Assembly (NCBI RefSeq): GCF_003628535.1
Contig: NZ_RBCI01000004.1
Coordinates: 558,001 to 622,000, forward strand
DNA: 64,000 bases
Direction: 5' to 3'
Source of the DNA: Flavisolibacter nicotianae
GTDB lineage: Bacteria; Bacteroidota; Bacteroidia; Chitinophagales; Chitinophagaceae
How positions within the stretch are numbered: position 1 is the stretch's first letter; each line of letters starts with the position of its first letter. This document shows, piece by piece, positions 1 to 8,852 of this stretch. The notes beneath the pieces were generated by a model. The model saw only the letters and a list, made by a program, of their open reading frames with translations, was not told the origin of the DNA and ran no database searches. A program made the position numbers and the translations under genes.

Positions 1-1
1 C

Positions 2-331
2 ACAGAAAATGCACGGCTGCGCAGGGTGGCGGCTGCTAAAACTGCCGCGCCGGGCCACGGGGTAACGGACGGAGAGCCCGTGAACGGCTGGCCGCTGTTT
101 GAAAACTTTGTCTCTCGCAACAGGAAACCGGTTGCCGGCTTACCTGCACTGCCCGACAGCAGCCGGTTCGTTGAACTGCAATTCGAAATTTCAACTGAAG
201 GTATCCCCCAAAATATCCGCGTAACCAAATCGCTTTGCACGGCCTGCGATGCTGAGGCAATCCGCCTGCTGCAAAACGGGCCGCTCTGGAAAGGAAAAAC
301 CGGCCTGGTGAAAATCCCGCTGAGTCCATAA
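2..331 (+). CDS. TonB C-terminal-like domain protein, 3' end only
   Basis: The frame is open from the window edge, so this is the 3' part of a longer gene. The visible 109 codons end in a module resembling the TonB C-terminal domain: a beta strand with FVELQFEIS, then STEGIPQNIRVTKS, then CDAEAIRLL followed by a WKGKTG turn. In energy-transducer TonB proteins of Bacteroidota this periplasmic domain contacts outer-membrane receptors, and the CDxEAIR..P.W pattern is typical. The upstream part, where a membrane anchor or an M56-type peptidase domain would lie, is outside the window. The apparent GTG start at 26 is probably just an internal valine codon. Confidence 0.6.
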   Translation, partial: TENARLRRVAAAKTAAPGHGVTDGEPVNGWPLFENFVSRNRKPVAGLPALPDSSRFVELQFEISTEGIPQNIRVTKSLCTACDAEAIRLLQNGPLWKGKTGLVKIPLSP

Positions 332-507
332 AGAAGTCAGCATTCGAATTTCCATTCCTGCCTATTGCCGGCTGCCCACTACTTTCTCTCTATTGTCATC
401 CTTCCTCTGCCATCGGCATTTACGGAAACCTGAAAGCAATTTCCGTGTAACACCTTTCGAAAGAAAAAAGCACAATTGGGCATTTGGCAGGCTGGCATCC
501 TAACAAT

Positions 508-534
508 AAAAAAACGCTGGCCGAAACCAGCGTT
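508..534 (-). terminator. Rho-independent terminator after the FKBP gene
   Basis: Read on the minus strand, an 8-bp stem (AACGCTGG/CCAGCGTT) with a 6-nt loop is followed by a run of T residues. It lies about 60 bases beyond the stop codon of the FKBP isomerase gene and fits an intrinsic terminator for it. The rest of 332-593 shows no gene. Confidence 0.75.
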
Positions 535-593
535 GAACACTATATTGAAAACGTCCGGCTGTTGCCGGTATCGTTTTGGACGTACGATTTTAT

Positions 594-1046
594 TTACGGC
601 ATGATGATTCGGGAGGTCGCCTGGATATCCACCATTTCGATATCGAAGATGAGATCCTGGCCAGCCAGCGGGTGGTTGGCATCCAGCACGACAGCGTTTT
701 CCTTTACCTCGGCTACAACCACCGGGAACTGTTGTCCCTGGTCGTTGCTAAGCATCAGTTGCATGCCCACCTGAGGATCCATGCCCTGCGGAAACTGGTC
801 CTTCGGGAATTCGATCAGGTTGCCTGCTTCCCGTTGGCCGTAGGCTTCATCGGCGCCGATCTCCACTGTTTTCTTCTCACCTACCTGCATGCCTTTTACG
901 CCTTCGTCAAAGCCTTTGATCATTTGACCGGCGCCCACTGTAAATTCAAGCGGATCGCGGCCCTCAGAGGAGTCAAAGGTTTCACCTGAGCGCAAACGAC
1001 CGTGGTAGTGCACTTTTACCTTGTCGCCTTCTTTTGCTTGTTGCAT
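594..1046 (-). CDS. FKBP-type peptidyl-prolyl isomerase, SlyD-like
   Basis: The 150-residue protein matches the SlyD group of FKBP prolyl cis-trans isomerases, which are cytoplasmic folding helpers. It opens with VKVHYHGRLRSGETFDSS, the first FKBP strand, followed by the DPLEFTVGAG segment and MIKGFDEGVKGM, which forms the active-site wall. AYG near residue 69 begins the insert-in-flap chaperone domain, and the chain returns to the FKBP fold at the C-terminal DLIFDIEMVDI strand. It lacks the His/Cys-rich metal-binding tail of E. coli SlyD. There is no signal peptide, so a cytoplasmic location is likely. The gene appears monocistronic and has its own terminator. Confidence 0.9.
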   Translation of the reverse strand: MQQAKEGDKVKVHYHGRLRSGETFDSSEGRDPLEFTVGAGQMIKGFDEGVKGMQVGEKKTVEIGADEAYGQREAGNLIEFPKDQFPQGMDPQVGMQLMLSNDQGQQFPVVVAEVKENAVVLDANHPLAGQDLIFDIEMVDIQATSRIIMP

Positions 1047-1224
1047 GTTTTACTAATTTAATCGTTGTTTAATCCGGTTATTGAATATTGCCACTTTCAA
1101 CCGCTCTTGCAGCACCAGGTGGGGAGAGCAAAAAAGATAAAAGCAGGGCCGGCAAGTTAACCATCTTTCCTCTTTCTCTTTCGTTATTTTGCTGATCTTT
1201 GAATTTTACCTCAAAAGCAGTACC

Positions 1225-2529
1225 ATGTTATCCCGTTTGTTTCTCTTTCTTTTGGCTGCGTTGTCCGTACAAAGCCAGTGTTCCGCCCAAAAGCAAAAGA
1301 TCAGGATCAGTGAAAACAAGATCAAGGTGAAAACGAAAGGCTCCGCAAGCCTTCCGCAAACCGCCATCATTCCGGCCGCCGATCAGATGAATAAATACCT
1401 GCCCTTGCTGAAAGGAAAAAATGTGGCCCTGCTGGTCAACCAAACCTCCGTTGTCGGAAACACCCACCTGATCGACACCCTGCTGCACGCAGGTGTGAAA
1501 ATCAAGGTTGTCTTTGGTCCCGAGCACGGCTTTCGCGGCGATGCACCCGACGGTGCAAAGATTGAAACCACAACCGATCCGAAAACCGGTGTGCCTGTCG
1601 TTTCCCTTTACGGCAAAAAAAACAAACCGACACCTGAAGACCTGCGTGACGTGGACATTATGGTGTACGACATCCAGGATGTCGGCACCCGTTTTTACAC
1701 GTATATCTCCAGCATGCAATATTTCCTGGAAGCCGCTTTGGAGAACGGCATTCCCTTCGTGATCCTTGACCGTCCCAACCCGAACGGCTTTTACGTGGAC
1801 GGGCCCGTGCTGGATACGAAGTTTAAATCCTTCGTCGGCCTGCAACCGATCCCGGTTGTATACGGCATGACCATCGGCGAATATGCCCACATGCTTCTCG
1901 AAGAAGGCTGGCTGAACGAAGCCGCGAACAAAGCCTATGAAAAACTAAAACTGATCCGGTTCAGGGAAGGCGCCAAATATTTCCACCTGCAGGTGATCCC
2001 GGTGGCCAATTACACGCATAAAAGCAAATACATGCTTCCGGTGAAGCCCTCTCCCAACCTTCCCGAAATGCAGTCGATCTACTGGTATCCCTCGACCTGC
2101 TTTTTCGAAGGCACAACCTTTAGCGAAGGACGCGGAACGCCCAAACCGTTTCAATACATTGGTCACCCGCTGATGCCCAAAACGATGTTCTCATTTATGC
2201 CAGCTTCCACAACCGGCGCTCCGGAACCCAAGCACAAAGGCAAGACCTGTTATGGCTACGATTTAAGCGGCACACCGGAGCAGGTGCTGCAAAAGGTGGG
2301 CAACCGGCTGCAACTGAAATACCTGCTTGAGGCGTACCGCCTCTTTCCCGACAAAGAAAACTTCTTCACCAAAAACAACGGCATCAACCGTCTTGCCGGC
2401 ACCGACGAACTGATGCAGCAGATCAAAGAAGGCAAATCAGAAGACGAGATCCGCCAAAGCTGGGAACCCAAGCTGGGTGCATTTAAAGTCATCCGGAAAA
2501 AATACCTTCTCTATCCCGATTTTGACTAG
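1225..2529 (+). CDS. namZ: DUF1343 exo-beta-N-acetylmuramidase (NamZ family)
   Basis: The product belongs to DUF1343, the family of NamZ, an exo-acting enzyme that releases terminal MurNAc from peptidoglycan fragments. I chose the ATG at 1225 because it begins a signal peptide (MLSRLFLFLLAALSVQS, followed by QCSAQ); an in-frame ATG at 1189 would put 12 residues in front of it. Family blocks seen include VALLVNQTSVVG, FGPEHGFRGDAPDGA, DIQDVGTRFYTYISSM, ILDRPNPNGFYVDGP and a C-terminal Tyr/Phe-rich region. The mature chain is about 415 residues, normal for the family. Secretion to the periplasm or cell surface is expected. MurQ and a candidate MurNAc/GlcNAc kinase are encoded about 6.3 kb away, which suggests muropeptide sugar salvage. 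Function is inferred from the family. Confidence 0.87.
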   Translation: MLSRLFLFLLAALSVQSQCSAQKQKIRISENKIKVKTKGSASLPQTAIIPAADQMNKYLPLLKGKNVALLVNQTSVVGNTHLIDTLLHAGVKIKVVFGPEHGFRGDAPDGAKIETTTDPKTGVPVVSLYGKKNKPTPEDLRDVDIMVYDIQDVGTRFYTYISSMQYFLEAALENGIPFVILDRPNPNGFYVDGPVLDTKFKSFVGLQPIPVVYGMTIGEYAHMLLEEGWLNEAANKAYEKLKLIRFREGAKYFHLQVIPVANYTHKSKYMLPVKPSPNLPEMQSIYWYPSTCFFEGTTFSEGRGTPKPFQYIGHPLMPKTMFSFMPASTTGAPEPKHKGKTCYGYDLSGTPEQVLQKVGNRLQLKYLLEAYRLFPDKENFFTKNNGINRLAGTDELMQQIKEGKSEDEIRQSWEPKLGAFKVIRKKYLLYPDFD

Positions 2530-2639
2530 CTGCTTCCTTTTTGAAATAGCATATAGCAAAACGTTTCTTTGCAGCGCCTGGGCTGCGAAAAGTCGTACGT
2601 GAAACGCAGGCAGTAACCAGCAAAGAATCAAGTATTGAA

Positions 2640-3935
2640 ATGAAGACCGACATGAATTCGACCCCTTCCTCTCTTTCTCCCGATTACAGGGACATACGTG
2701 AAGTCATAGTTTTGGCCGGGGGACTTGGCACCCGTTTGCGTGATGCCGTTCCCGATCTGCCAAAGGTGATGGCACCAGTGGCCGGCCGGCCCTTTCTTTC
2801 GCATGTGATCGATTCGCTGCGCATGCAGGGCTTGTCCCGCTTTGTTTTTTCGCTGGGCTACAAAGCCGATACCATTGTACAATACCTGAAAGAGCACTAC
2901 CCGACACTGGATTATGTGCTTGCAGAAGAAAGCGAACCGCTTGGCACGGGTGGCGGTATCCGGATGGCCCTGCAAAAGACTAGGGAAAAACAGGTGTTGA
3001 TCGTCAATGGCGATACATTATTTAGAGCCAATGTTGCGGCGCTGGCAGACAAACACCGCCGTGCCGACGCAGAATGTACACTGGCTTTGAAACCGATGAA
3101 AAATTTTGACCGTTATGGTGCGGTGCAACTCGACAAGGAAGGACGCATTGGATCGTTTGAAGAAAAACGGTTTTTTGAATCAGGCCTGATCAACGGTGGT
3201 GTTTATCTTCTCGACAAGGAGAAATTTTTCCGTCGTGCCTTTCCGCCCAAATTTTCCTTTGAGAAAGACTACCTCGAAAAATATTGCTCGGAAGGCGTGT
3301 TTTATGCGTCGGTGCAGGAAGGTTATTTTATCGATATCGGCATTCCAGCGGATTTTGAAAAAGCACAAGAGGAACTGGCATCACCTACACTGGACCTGAA
3401 AGCAGTTGATAAAAGCTGGACCCTCTTCATCGATCGTGATGGCGTTATCAATGAAGAAACGGTCGGTGAATACGTGCTGCACTGGGGCCAATTTATTTTT
3501 AGCAGGGGCGTTTTGCACTCCTTCAAAAAGTTGAGCGATGTTTTTGGAAAGCTGATCATCATCACCAACCAGCGGGGCGTGGGAAAAGGGCTCATGACGA
3601 ATGAATCGCTTGACAGCATTCACTACGAGATGCAGAGGGAAGTAAAGATCGCCGGGGGCCATATTGAAAAGATCTATTACTGCACCGACGTGGAAAACAC
3701 TTCCTATCACCGCAAACCCAATCCCGGCATGGCGTACCAGGCAAAACAGGATTTCCCGGACATTGATTTTTCAAAAAGCATCATGGTGGGTAATAAACCC
3801 AGTGACATGCGCTTTGGGCGGGCTGCCGGCATGTTTACCGTTTTTCTTACCACCACCAATCCCGATGAGCCGTTTCCGCATCCCACCATCGACCTGCGCT
3901 TTGCGTCGCTGGCCGAATTTGCCGCGGCACTTTAA
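2640..3935 (+). CDS. Fused sugar-1-phosphate nucleotidyltransferase and HAD phosphatase (HddC-GmhB type)
   Basis: Two enzymes lie in one 431-residue chain. Residues about 20-250 are an NTP-transferase domain with the nucleotide loop VLAGGLGTRLRDAVPDLPKV and a VNGDTLF metal/sugar motif, resembling HddC. Residues about 260-431 are a HAD phosphatase resembling GmhB, with the nucleophile motif FIDRDGVIN (D265, D267), ITNQRGVGKG and HRKPNPGM. These steps, dephosphorylation of heptose 1,7-bisphosphate and nucleotidyl transfer, are adjacent in nucleotide-heptose synthesis for surface glycans. Two things are odd. The fourth HAD motif reads VGNKPSD, so the usual first acid is N385, with D389 kept. The four-Cys/His zinc loop of E. 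coli GmhB is also missing. The sugar substrate cannot be read from sequence. The gene stands alone, with a terminator after it. Confidence 0.82.
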   Translation: MKTDMNSTPSSLSPDYRDIREVIVLAGGLGTRLRDAVPDLPKVMAPVAGRPFLSHVIDSLRMQGLSRFVFSLGYKADTIVQYLKEHYPTLDYVLAEESEPLGTGGGIRMALQKTREKQVLIVNGDTLFRANVAALADKHRRADAECTLALKPMKNFDRYGAVQLDKEGRIGSFEEKRFFESGLINGGVYLLDKEKFFRRAFPPKFSFEKDYLEKYCSEGVFYASVQEGYFIDIGIPADFEKAQEELASPTLDLKAVDKSWTLFIDRDGVINEETVGEYVLHWGQFIFSRGVLHSFKKLSDVFGKLIIITNQRGVGKGLMTNESLDSIHYEMQREVKIAGGHIEKIYYCTDVENTSYHRKPNPGMAYQAKQDFPDIDFSKSIMVGNKPSDMRFGRAAGMFTVFLTTTNPDEPFPHPTIDLRFASLAEFAAAL

Positions 3936-3940
3936 ACGAA

Positions 3941-3969
3941 AAAGCAGGGCCAACGCCCTGCTCTTTTTT
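3941..3969. terminator. Bidirectional terminator between convergent genes
   Basis: An 8-bp stem AGCAGGGC/GCCCTGCT with a CAAC loop has a T run on the plus side and an A run before it. It can stop both the nucleotidyltransferase transcript and the sdh operon transcript arriving on the minus strand. Confidence 0.8.
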
Positions 3970-3995
3970 TCTCATGTGTGTTATCTCGCCAATCG

Positions 3996-4760
3996 TTAAC
4001 GTTCGTTCGAAAGACCCGCCGCCAGGTAATCTTTGTGCATGCGGGAAATGTTGGTGATGGCAATTTCCTTGGGACAAACAGCCTCACAAGCACCTGTAAA
4101 GGTGCAGGAGCCGAAGCCTTCCTTGTCCATTTGGGCCACCATGCTCAAAACACGGTTTTTCCGTTCGGGCTGGCCTTGCGGCAACAGCGCCAGGTGTGCC
4201 ACCTTTGCCGACAAAAACAGCGAAGCCGATGCATTTTTACAAGCCGCCACGCAGGCGCCGCAACCAATACAGGCCGCCGCAGCAAAGGAAGCGTCTGCCT
4301 TCTCTTTTTCAATAGGGAGAGAGTTTCCGTCAACGGCATTACCGGTGTTGACAGAAATAAAGCCACCCGATTGAATAATGCGGTCAAAAGCCGAACGGTC
4401 GGTCACCAAGTCTTTGATGACCGGGAAACCCTTTGCCCGCCAAGGCTCTACTACAACAGTGTCGCCGTCTTTGAAAGCACGCATGTGCAACTGGCAGGTC
4501 GTGGTGGCATGCCAGGGGCCGTGGGGACGTCCGTTGATATACATTGAACACATGCCACAAATTCCTTCGCGGCAATCGTGGTCGAAGGCGATCGGGTCTT
4601 TGCCTTCGATTACCAGTTGTTCATTCAGTACATCGAACATTTCAAGGAAAGACATCTCGGAGGAAATGTCTTTTACTTCGTAGGTCTCAAAACGGCCATC
4701 GCTGTTTTTTTCTGACTGGCGCCATACTTTCAGCGTCAGGTTCATAGTATAGTGTTCCAT
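3996..4760 (-). CDS. sdhB: Succinate dehydrogenase/fumarate reductase iron-sulfur subunit
   Basis: This 254-residue subunit carries electrons from the flavoprotein to the membrane quinone site. The N-terminal plant-type ferredoxin domain has the [2Fe-2S] ligands in CREGICGMC plus a later Cys in TTTCQLHM. The C-terminal domain holds [11 protein letters not shown] for the [4Fe-4S] cluster and [12 protein letters not shown] for the [3Fe-4S] and remaining ligands, so all three clusters are supported. It is the last gene of the sdhC-sdhA-(cyclotransferase)-sdhB unit. Its ATG follows the stop codon of the preceding gene with no gap, which suggests translational coupling. A second ATG five codons in is an alternative start. 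Confidence 0.95.
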   Translation of the reverse strand: MEHYTMNLTLKVWRQSEKNSDGRFETYEVKDISSEMSFLEMFDVLNEQLVIEGKDPIAFDHDCREGICGMCSMYINGRPHGPWHATTTCQLHMRAFKDGDTVVVEPWRAKGFPVIKDLVTDRSAFDRIIQSGGFISVNTGNAVDGNSLPIEKEKADASFAAAACIGCGACVAACKNASASLFLSAKVAHLALLPQGQPERKNRVLSMVAQMDKEGFGSCTFTGACEAVCPKEIAITNISRMHKDYLAAGLSNER

Positions 4761-5153
4761 TTATACGAAACGGTCTTTTTTGCTTTTCAAATAATCCAGA
4801 TAGTCGCCATTTGGGATCGCCGGACAATTGGCTGTGTTGCCTGTGTACCAGTATAGCCAGGCCTTCACCTTTTCCCCGGACTGCAACCGAACAGTGGCTT
4901 CTTCACGTTTGAACGCCTCTCCTTCGTATGCATCCAACAGGTCGAAAACCTGCCGGTCATGAAGGGTAAAAACGTCACCCTTGATTTCGGCTTCGCCACC
5001 TTTCACCGCACCGGGGAAGTCACCAAGGTCGAACAATGTTGCCTGGACCGTCGCCTCTCCCACATAGGTTAGCGCCGAACCAATCTCCTGCAACAGCTTC
5101 AAACCGTAGCCCTTCCGCAACGTGCCATAAACAAATAAATACGCGTTGTTCAT
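4761..5153 (-). CDS. Gamma-glutamylcyclotransferase-like (AIG2/GGCT fold) protein
   Basis: The 130-residue protein begins with LFVYGTLRKGYG, the substrate-binding loop of the GGCT/AIG2 fold. The likely catalytic glutamate lies in LLDAYEGEAFKREE. The family releases 5-oxoproline from gamma-glutamyl compounds, but many bacterial members have no known substrate. There is no signal peptide. The gene sits between sdhA (184 bases upstream) and sdhB (no gap), inside what is normally a plain sdhCAB operon. The placement implies co-transcription with respiratory complex II. A direct role in that complex is not shown by the sequence. Confidence 0.8.
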   Translation of the reverse strand: MNNAYLFVYGTLRKGYGLKLLQEIGSALTYVGEATVQATLFDLGDFPGAVKGGEAEIKGDVFTLHDRQVFDLLDAYEGEAFKREEATVRLQSGEKVKAWLYWYTGNTANCPAIPNGDYLDYLKSKKDRFV

Positions 5154-5336
5154 CCGGGTTTGTTTTGCCAGTCAGTGACCGGAACCGCAACGAGTGTGCA
5201 CCCTCCTTTGTGCGGATAAACTCCACAGCCGAGGGTCGGTTTACCGCTGCCGGTTACCCAAAAATCAAACTATCTTTTAAAGAACTGCTTTTTATCAATT
5301 GCCTTCCGCCCTCCCTTTTCAGGAAAGGAGAAATGC

Positions 5337-7310
5337 TTATTTGTAACTTCTTTGACTGGGCTTCACAACTTCGTAGTTCAGGTCTTCCTTGTGCAAGGTC
5401 CAGTTGTTATCGCCGGCGTTTTCCCAGGCCGCTACATACATAAACCGGTCATCGTGACGCAGGGCCTCGCCTTCTTCCGTCTGGCTTTCTTCGCGGAAGT
5501 GACCGCCACAACTTTCTTCGCGCTGCAGGGCGTCGAGGCACATCAGTTCACCCAGTTCCATGAAGTCGGCCACGCGGTTGGCTTTGTCGAGTTCGGGATT
5601 GAATTCGTTGATCTTTCCCGGGATGCGGATGTCGCTCCAGAATTCTTTGCGCAACTGGCGAATTTCTTCGATCGCTTCACGCAGTCCCTGCGCATTGCGG
5701 GCCATGCCGCACTTGTCCCACATGATTTTGCCGAGGCGCTTGTGCATGCTTTCGACGGTTTGCTTGCCGTTGATGTTCATGAGATGATCGATGCGTTCGC
5801 GAACCGCTTTCTCGGCTTCCTCAAACGCCGGGTGCGAAGTCGGAATTGCGGCGGTGCGGATCTCGTCGGCGAGGTAGTTGCCAATGGTATAGGGAATGAC
5901 AAAATAACCATCGGCGAGTCCCTGCATTAGGGCTGAGGCACCCAAACGGTTAGCGCCGTGGTCGGAGAAATTGCATTCGCCCAGTGCATACAGGCCGGGA
6001 ATGGTCGTCATCAGTTCATAGTCCACCCACAGGCCGCCCATGGTATAGTGTACCGCCGGGTAAATCCGCATCGGCACTTCGTAGGGATTTTCGCCGGTGA
6101 TCTTTTCGTACATGTCGAACAGGTTGCCGTATTTTTCTTTCACGACTTCCTTGCCCAAAACCGTGATGGTTTGCGCATCGGCATTTTCGAGTCCACGCTT
6201 GCCGGCCTCAATGTGACCGTAGCGCTGAATGGCTTCGGCATAATCGAGGTAAACGGCCTGTTTGGAAGTACCGACACCGTAACCGGCATCGCAACGCTCT
6301 TTTGCTGCACGGGAAGCCACGTCGCGGGGCACGAGGTTACCGAATGCAGGATAGCGTCGCTCGAGGTAATAATCTCTTTCTCCTTCGGGAATTTCGTTGG
6401 GACGACGGTTGTCGCCTTGCTTTTTGGGTACCCAGATACGGCCGTCGTTCCGCAGCGATTCCGACATCAGGGTCAGCTTCGACTGGTGCTCTCCGGTTAC
6501 AGGGATACAGGTCGGATGAATTTGGGTGAAGCACGGATTCCCGAAATAGGCGCCCTTTTTATGGGCTTTCCAGATTGCAGTGGTGTTGCTGCCCATGGCG
6601 TTTGTGGAAAGATAGAAAACGTTGCCATAGCCGCCGCTGCACAGCAGCACGGCATGCCCGAAATGACGCTCCAGCGCCCCTGTTACCAGGTCGCGGGCAA
6701 TGATCCCGCGGGCCTTCCCGTCAACGATCACCAGCTCGAGCATTTCGTGGCGGGTGTACATTTTCACGTTGCCCAGTGCCACTTGTCTTTCGAGGGCCTG
6801 GTAGGCACCGATGAGAAGCTGCTGACCGGTTTGACCGGCCGCATAAAATGTCCGCTGCACCTGTGTGCCGCCGAAAGAACGGTTGCTCAGCAAACCGCCA
6901 TATTCTCTTGCAAACGGAACACCTTGTGCTACGCACTGGTCGATGATGTTGGCACTGACTTCGGCCAGGCGGTGAACGTTGGCTTCCCGTGCACGGTAGT
7001 CGCCACCTTTAATTGTATCGTAAAAAAGACGGAAGACCGAGTCACCGTCGTTTTGGTAGTTCTTCGCTGCATTGATACCGCCCTGTGCTGCGATAGAGTG
7101 TGCACGGCGGGGGCTGTCCTGGAAACAAAAGGCTTTCACTTTGTAACCCAGTTCACCCAGTGATGCGGCTGCAGAGGCGCCGGCCAGGCCGGTACCGATG
7201 ACGATCACTTCAATTTTTCGTTTGTTGGCAGGGTTCACCAGCTTCACATGTCCTTTGTAATCTTCCCATTTTTTCTCCAGCGACCCTGCAGGAATTTTTG
7301 CGTCAAGCAT
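5337..7310 (-). CDS. sdhA: Succinate dehydrogenase/fumarate reductase flavoprotein subunit
   Basis: The 657-residue catalytic subunit oxidises succinate or reduces fumarate. It shows the FAD dinucleotide fold [19 protein letters not shown] near residue 37, and [11 protein letters not shown] with the histidine that carries covalent [18 protein letters not shown] and [13 protein letters not shown] lie in the active site, and [11 protein letters not shown] and [19 protein letters not shown] are close to the C-terminal FAD part. Length matches the Bacteroidota and epsilon-type enzymes (about 640-660) rather than E. coli SdhA (588). It acts at the inner face of the cytoplasmic membrane, held there by SdhC, whose gene ends 105 bases upstream. 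The next 183 bases (5154-5336) hold no recognisable gene. Confidence 0.96.
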   Translation of the reverse strand: MLDAKIPAGSLEKKWEDYKGHVKLVNPANKRKIEVIVIGTGLAGASAAASLGELGYKVKAFCFQDSPRRAHSIAAQGGINAAKNYQNDGDSVFRLFYDTIKGGDYRAREANVHRLAEVSANIIDQCVAQGVPFAREYGGLLSNRSFGGTQVQRTFYAAGQTGQQLLIGAYQALERQVALGNVKMYTRHEMLELVIVDGKARGIIARDLVTGALERHFGHAVLLCSGGYGNVFYLSTNAMGSNTTAIWKAHKKGAYFGNPCFTQIHPTCIPVTGEHQSKLTLMSESLRNDGRIWVPKKQGDNRRPNEIPEGERDYYLERRYPAFGNLVPRDVASRAAKERCDAGYGVGTSKQAVYLDYAEAIQRYGHIEAGKRGLENADAQTITVLGKEVVKEKYGNLFDMYEKITGENPYEVPMRIYPAVHYTMGGLWVDYELMTTIPGLYALGECNFSDHGANRLGASALMQGLADGYFVIPYTIGNYLADEIRTAAIPTSHPAFEEAEKAVRERIDHLMNINGKQTVESMHKRLGKIMWDKCGMARNAQGLREAIEEIRQLRKEFWSDIRIPGKINEFNPELDKANRVADFMELGELMCLDALQREESCGGHFREESQTEEGEALRHDDRFMYVAAWENAGDNNWTLHKEDLNYEVVKPSQRSYK

Positions 7311-7415
7311 AAATCAATTTCTTATTTGAAATTTGCGATTTTATAGTTTGCAGTCTTTAACGGTTACTTCTTCTTTGCTTCTCCATTCACCATTCCTTCA
7401 TCTGTTGGATATTCC

Positions 7416-8132
7416 TCAGCTGTTCGGGCTCACCCATTGCAGGTACATGGCAATCGGCATCAGGGCAAACAGCAGGCACACGATCACGGTAAAACCATAG
7501 CCCAATCCCTTCAACAAGCTCAAATATTTTTTGTTGTGCACACCCATGCTGCGAAACGCACTGTGGAAGCCATGCAGCAGGTGAAAGGCCAGCGCGGCCA
7601 CACCAACCAGGTAAAGCAATACGACCACGGGCTGCTGAAATACTTCGTACATACGTAAATAAAGATTGTGCATTTCTACACCGTTATAGGTCACTTCTTG
7701 CAAATCCTTTGTAATGCGGGAAGGCACCCAGAACTGTGCAATGTGCATGACGAGGTAAAGAAAAATCAGGGTACCCAGGATAGCCATGCTGCGGCTCATC
7801 CAGGTGCTGCCGCGGCTACCCATTGAAACCTTGTAACCCTGGCCCCTGCGGCTGCGGTTTTTGGCTTCGATGGCATAGCCCTGGATAATGTGAAGGAGAA
7901 AACCGGCGAACAACACCAGCTCCAGCAAACGGGTCACAATGGTAGAACCCATAAAGTGCGCCGCCTTGTTAAACATTTCGCCGTTGTCGGCCGGGTTGAG
8001 CCAATTCAGATCAGCAAATATGCAGGCATTCAGCCCTACGTGAACCAGCAAAAAACTTATGAGAAAAATACCGGTAAGCGCCATGACGATTTTTCTTCCA
8101 ACTGCAGATGTGAAGAAGTAGGACCATTTCAT
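7416..8132 (-). CDS. sdhC: Succinate dehydrogenase cytochrome b558 subunit
   Basis: This 238-residue protein is the membrane anchor of complex II, carrying haem b and the menaquinone site. About five hydrophobic segments are visible, starting with IVMALTGIFLISFLLVHVGL and ending with GYGFTVIVCLLFALMPIAMY. Histidines within or beside segments (LLVHVG, LLHIIQG, YLVMHIAQF, FHLLHGFH) are candidate haem ligands. The single-subunit anchor agrees with the Bacteroidota b558 type. I chose the ATG at 8132 (MKWSYFF). The longer frame starting at 8180 would begin upstream of a good -7 promoter element at 8158-8165, so its first 16 residues are unlikely to be made. It is the first gene of the operon. Confidence 0.92.
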   Translation of the reverse strand: MKWSYFFTSAVGRKIVMALTGIFLISFLLVHVGLNACIFADLNWLNPADNGEMFNKAAHFMGSTIVTRLLELVLFAGFLLHIIQGYAIEAKNRSRRGQGYKVSMGSRGSTWMSRSMAILGTLIFLYLVMHIAQFWVPSRITKDLQEVTYNGVEMHNLYLRMYEVFQQPVVVLLYLVGVAALAFHLLHGFHSAFRSMGVHNKKYLSLLKGLGYGFTVIVCLLFALMPIAMYLQWVSPNS

Positions 8133-8157
8133 ATTTGGACTGAAAAATTTTGTGTCG

Positions 8158-8165
8158 CAAAGGTA
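8158..8165 (-). promoter_or_regulatory. Candidate -7 element for the sdh operon
   Basis: The minus strand reads TACCTTTG, an exact match to the Bacteroidota TAnnTTTG element. It lies about 25 bases before the chosen sdhC ATG. No clear TTTG -33 element sits at the ideal distance, so this is a half-supported promoter. Confidence 0.5.
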
Positions 8166-8202
8166 AGTGCGGAACAACAAAATTGTGAAAGAAAATAAAA
8201 AA

Positions 8203-8769
8203 CTAAAGGGGCAAACGGCGACTTAGCTCGTTGTCGATTTTCTTGAATAAGTGGAAAGGCTTATAGATTCGCCAGTTGTCCAGCTCCATCAATTCGATGT
8301 AGTAATTCAGCTTCGCTTTTTTGAAATCGTGCTGCGTGGCCTGCGGCATGTTCAGACTCACCACCCACCCGTTTTCGTCGCTCACTTCTTCGTACCATTC
8401 CTGATAATAATCCTTATCGCCGCTGTGGAAGTTGAGTACATTCTCGGTAATAAGAATGAATTTGAAGATACCTTCTTCCATGAACTTGTCCATCACTTCC
8501 CGCTTGAGTTCCATGATGTCGTTCTCGATGGCGTCATTCCATTCGCCGAGTAATTCAATTACAACATACTTCTCTTCGTAATCAGCCAGCAGCACTTTTA
8601 AATAAAGCGTACGGCTGCCGAAATCATCCCACTGCGGGTGGATATAATAATTGTAAACGGTTGAGGTAAACTCAAATTCGGAATACTGCCGGTTATAGAA
8701 CGGTGACCGCTGATCTTCCTCACTCACATAAATGTGCCGCCAATTGTAATATGGTTCTATATCATGCAT
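8203..8769 (-). CDS. Conserved-looking hypothetical cytosolic protein
   Basis: I do not recognise a named family. The 188-residue protein is acidic and rich in Tyr, Trp and Phe, with no signal peptide or membrane segment. Notable blocks are YNWRHIYVSEEDQRSPFY at the N terminus, VVIELLGEWNDAIENDIMEL in the middle and NWRIYKPFHLFKKIDNEL near the C terminus. The alternating hydrophobic pattern and a long central helix suggest one compact globular domain. Codon use resembles its neighbours. It lies upstream of the sdh promoter on the same strand and 84 bases from murQ, and could share a transcript with either. Nothing in the context fixes its function. Confidence 0.75.
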   Translation of the reverse strand: MHDIEPYYNWRHIYVSEEDQRSPFYNRQYSEFEFTSTVYNYYIHPQWDDFGSRTLYLKVLLADYEEKYVVIELLGEWNDAIENDIMELKREVMDKFMEEGIFKFILITENVLNFHSGDKDYYQEWYEEVSDENGWVVSLNMPQATQHDFKKAKLNYYIELMELDNWRIYKPFHLFKKIDNELSRRLPL

Positions 8770-8797
8770 AAATCACCATGCAAATTAGCAAATCTCA

Positions 8798-8844
8798 AAA
8801 TGTGAAAATGCTGCTTCACCCGGGGAGGCAACATTTTCACATTT
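8798..8844. repeat. Intergenic inverted repeat with 13-bp arms
   Basis: AAATGTGAAAATG at 8798-8810 is exactly mirrored by CATTTTCACATTT at 8832-8844, with a 21-base loop. It fills the gap between murQ and the hypothetical gene. No T run follows on either strand, so a classical terminator is doubtful. A mRNA-end hairpin or a small dispersed repeat is possible. Confidence 0.6.
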
Positions 8845-8852
8845 GCTGCTTT

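Noticed and set aside
5958-7163. Plus-strand open frame (401 codons) across sdhA
   Set aside because: Antisense to the flavoprotein subunit with its full set of FAD motifs; the translation shows no domain.
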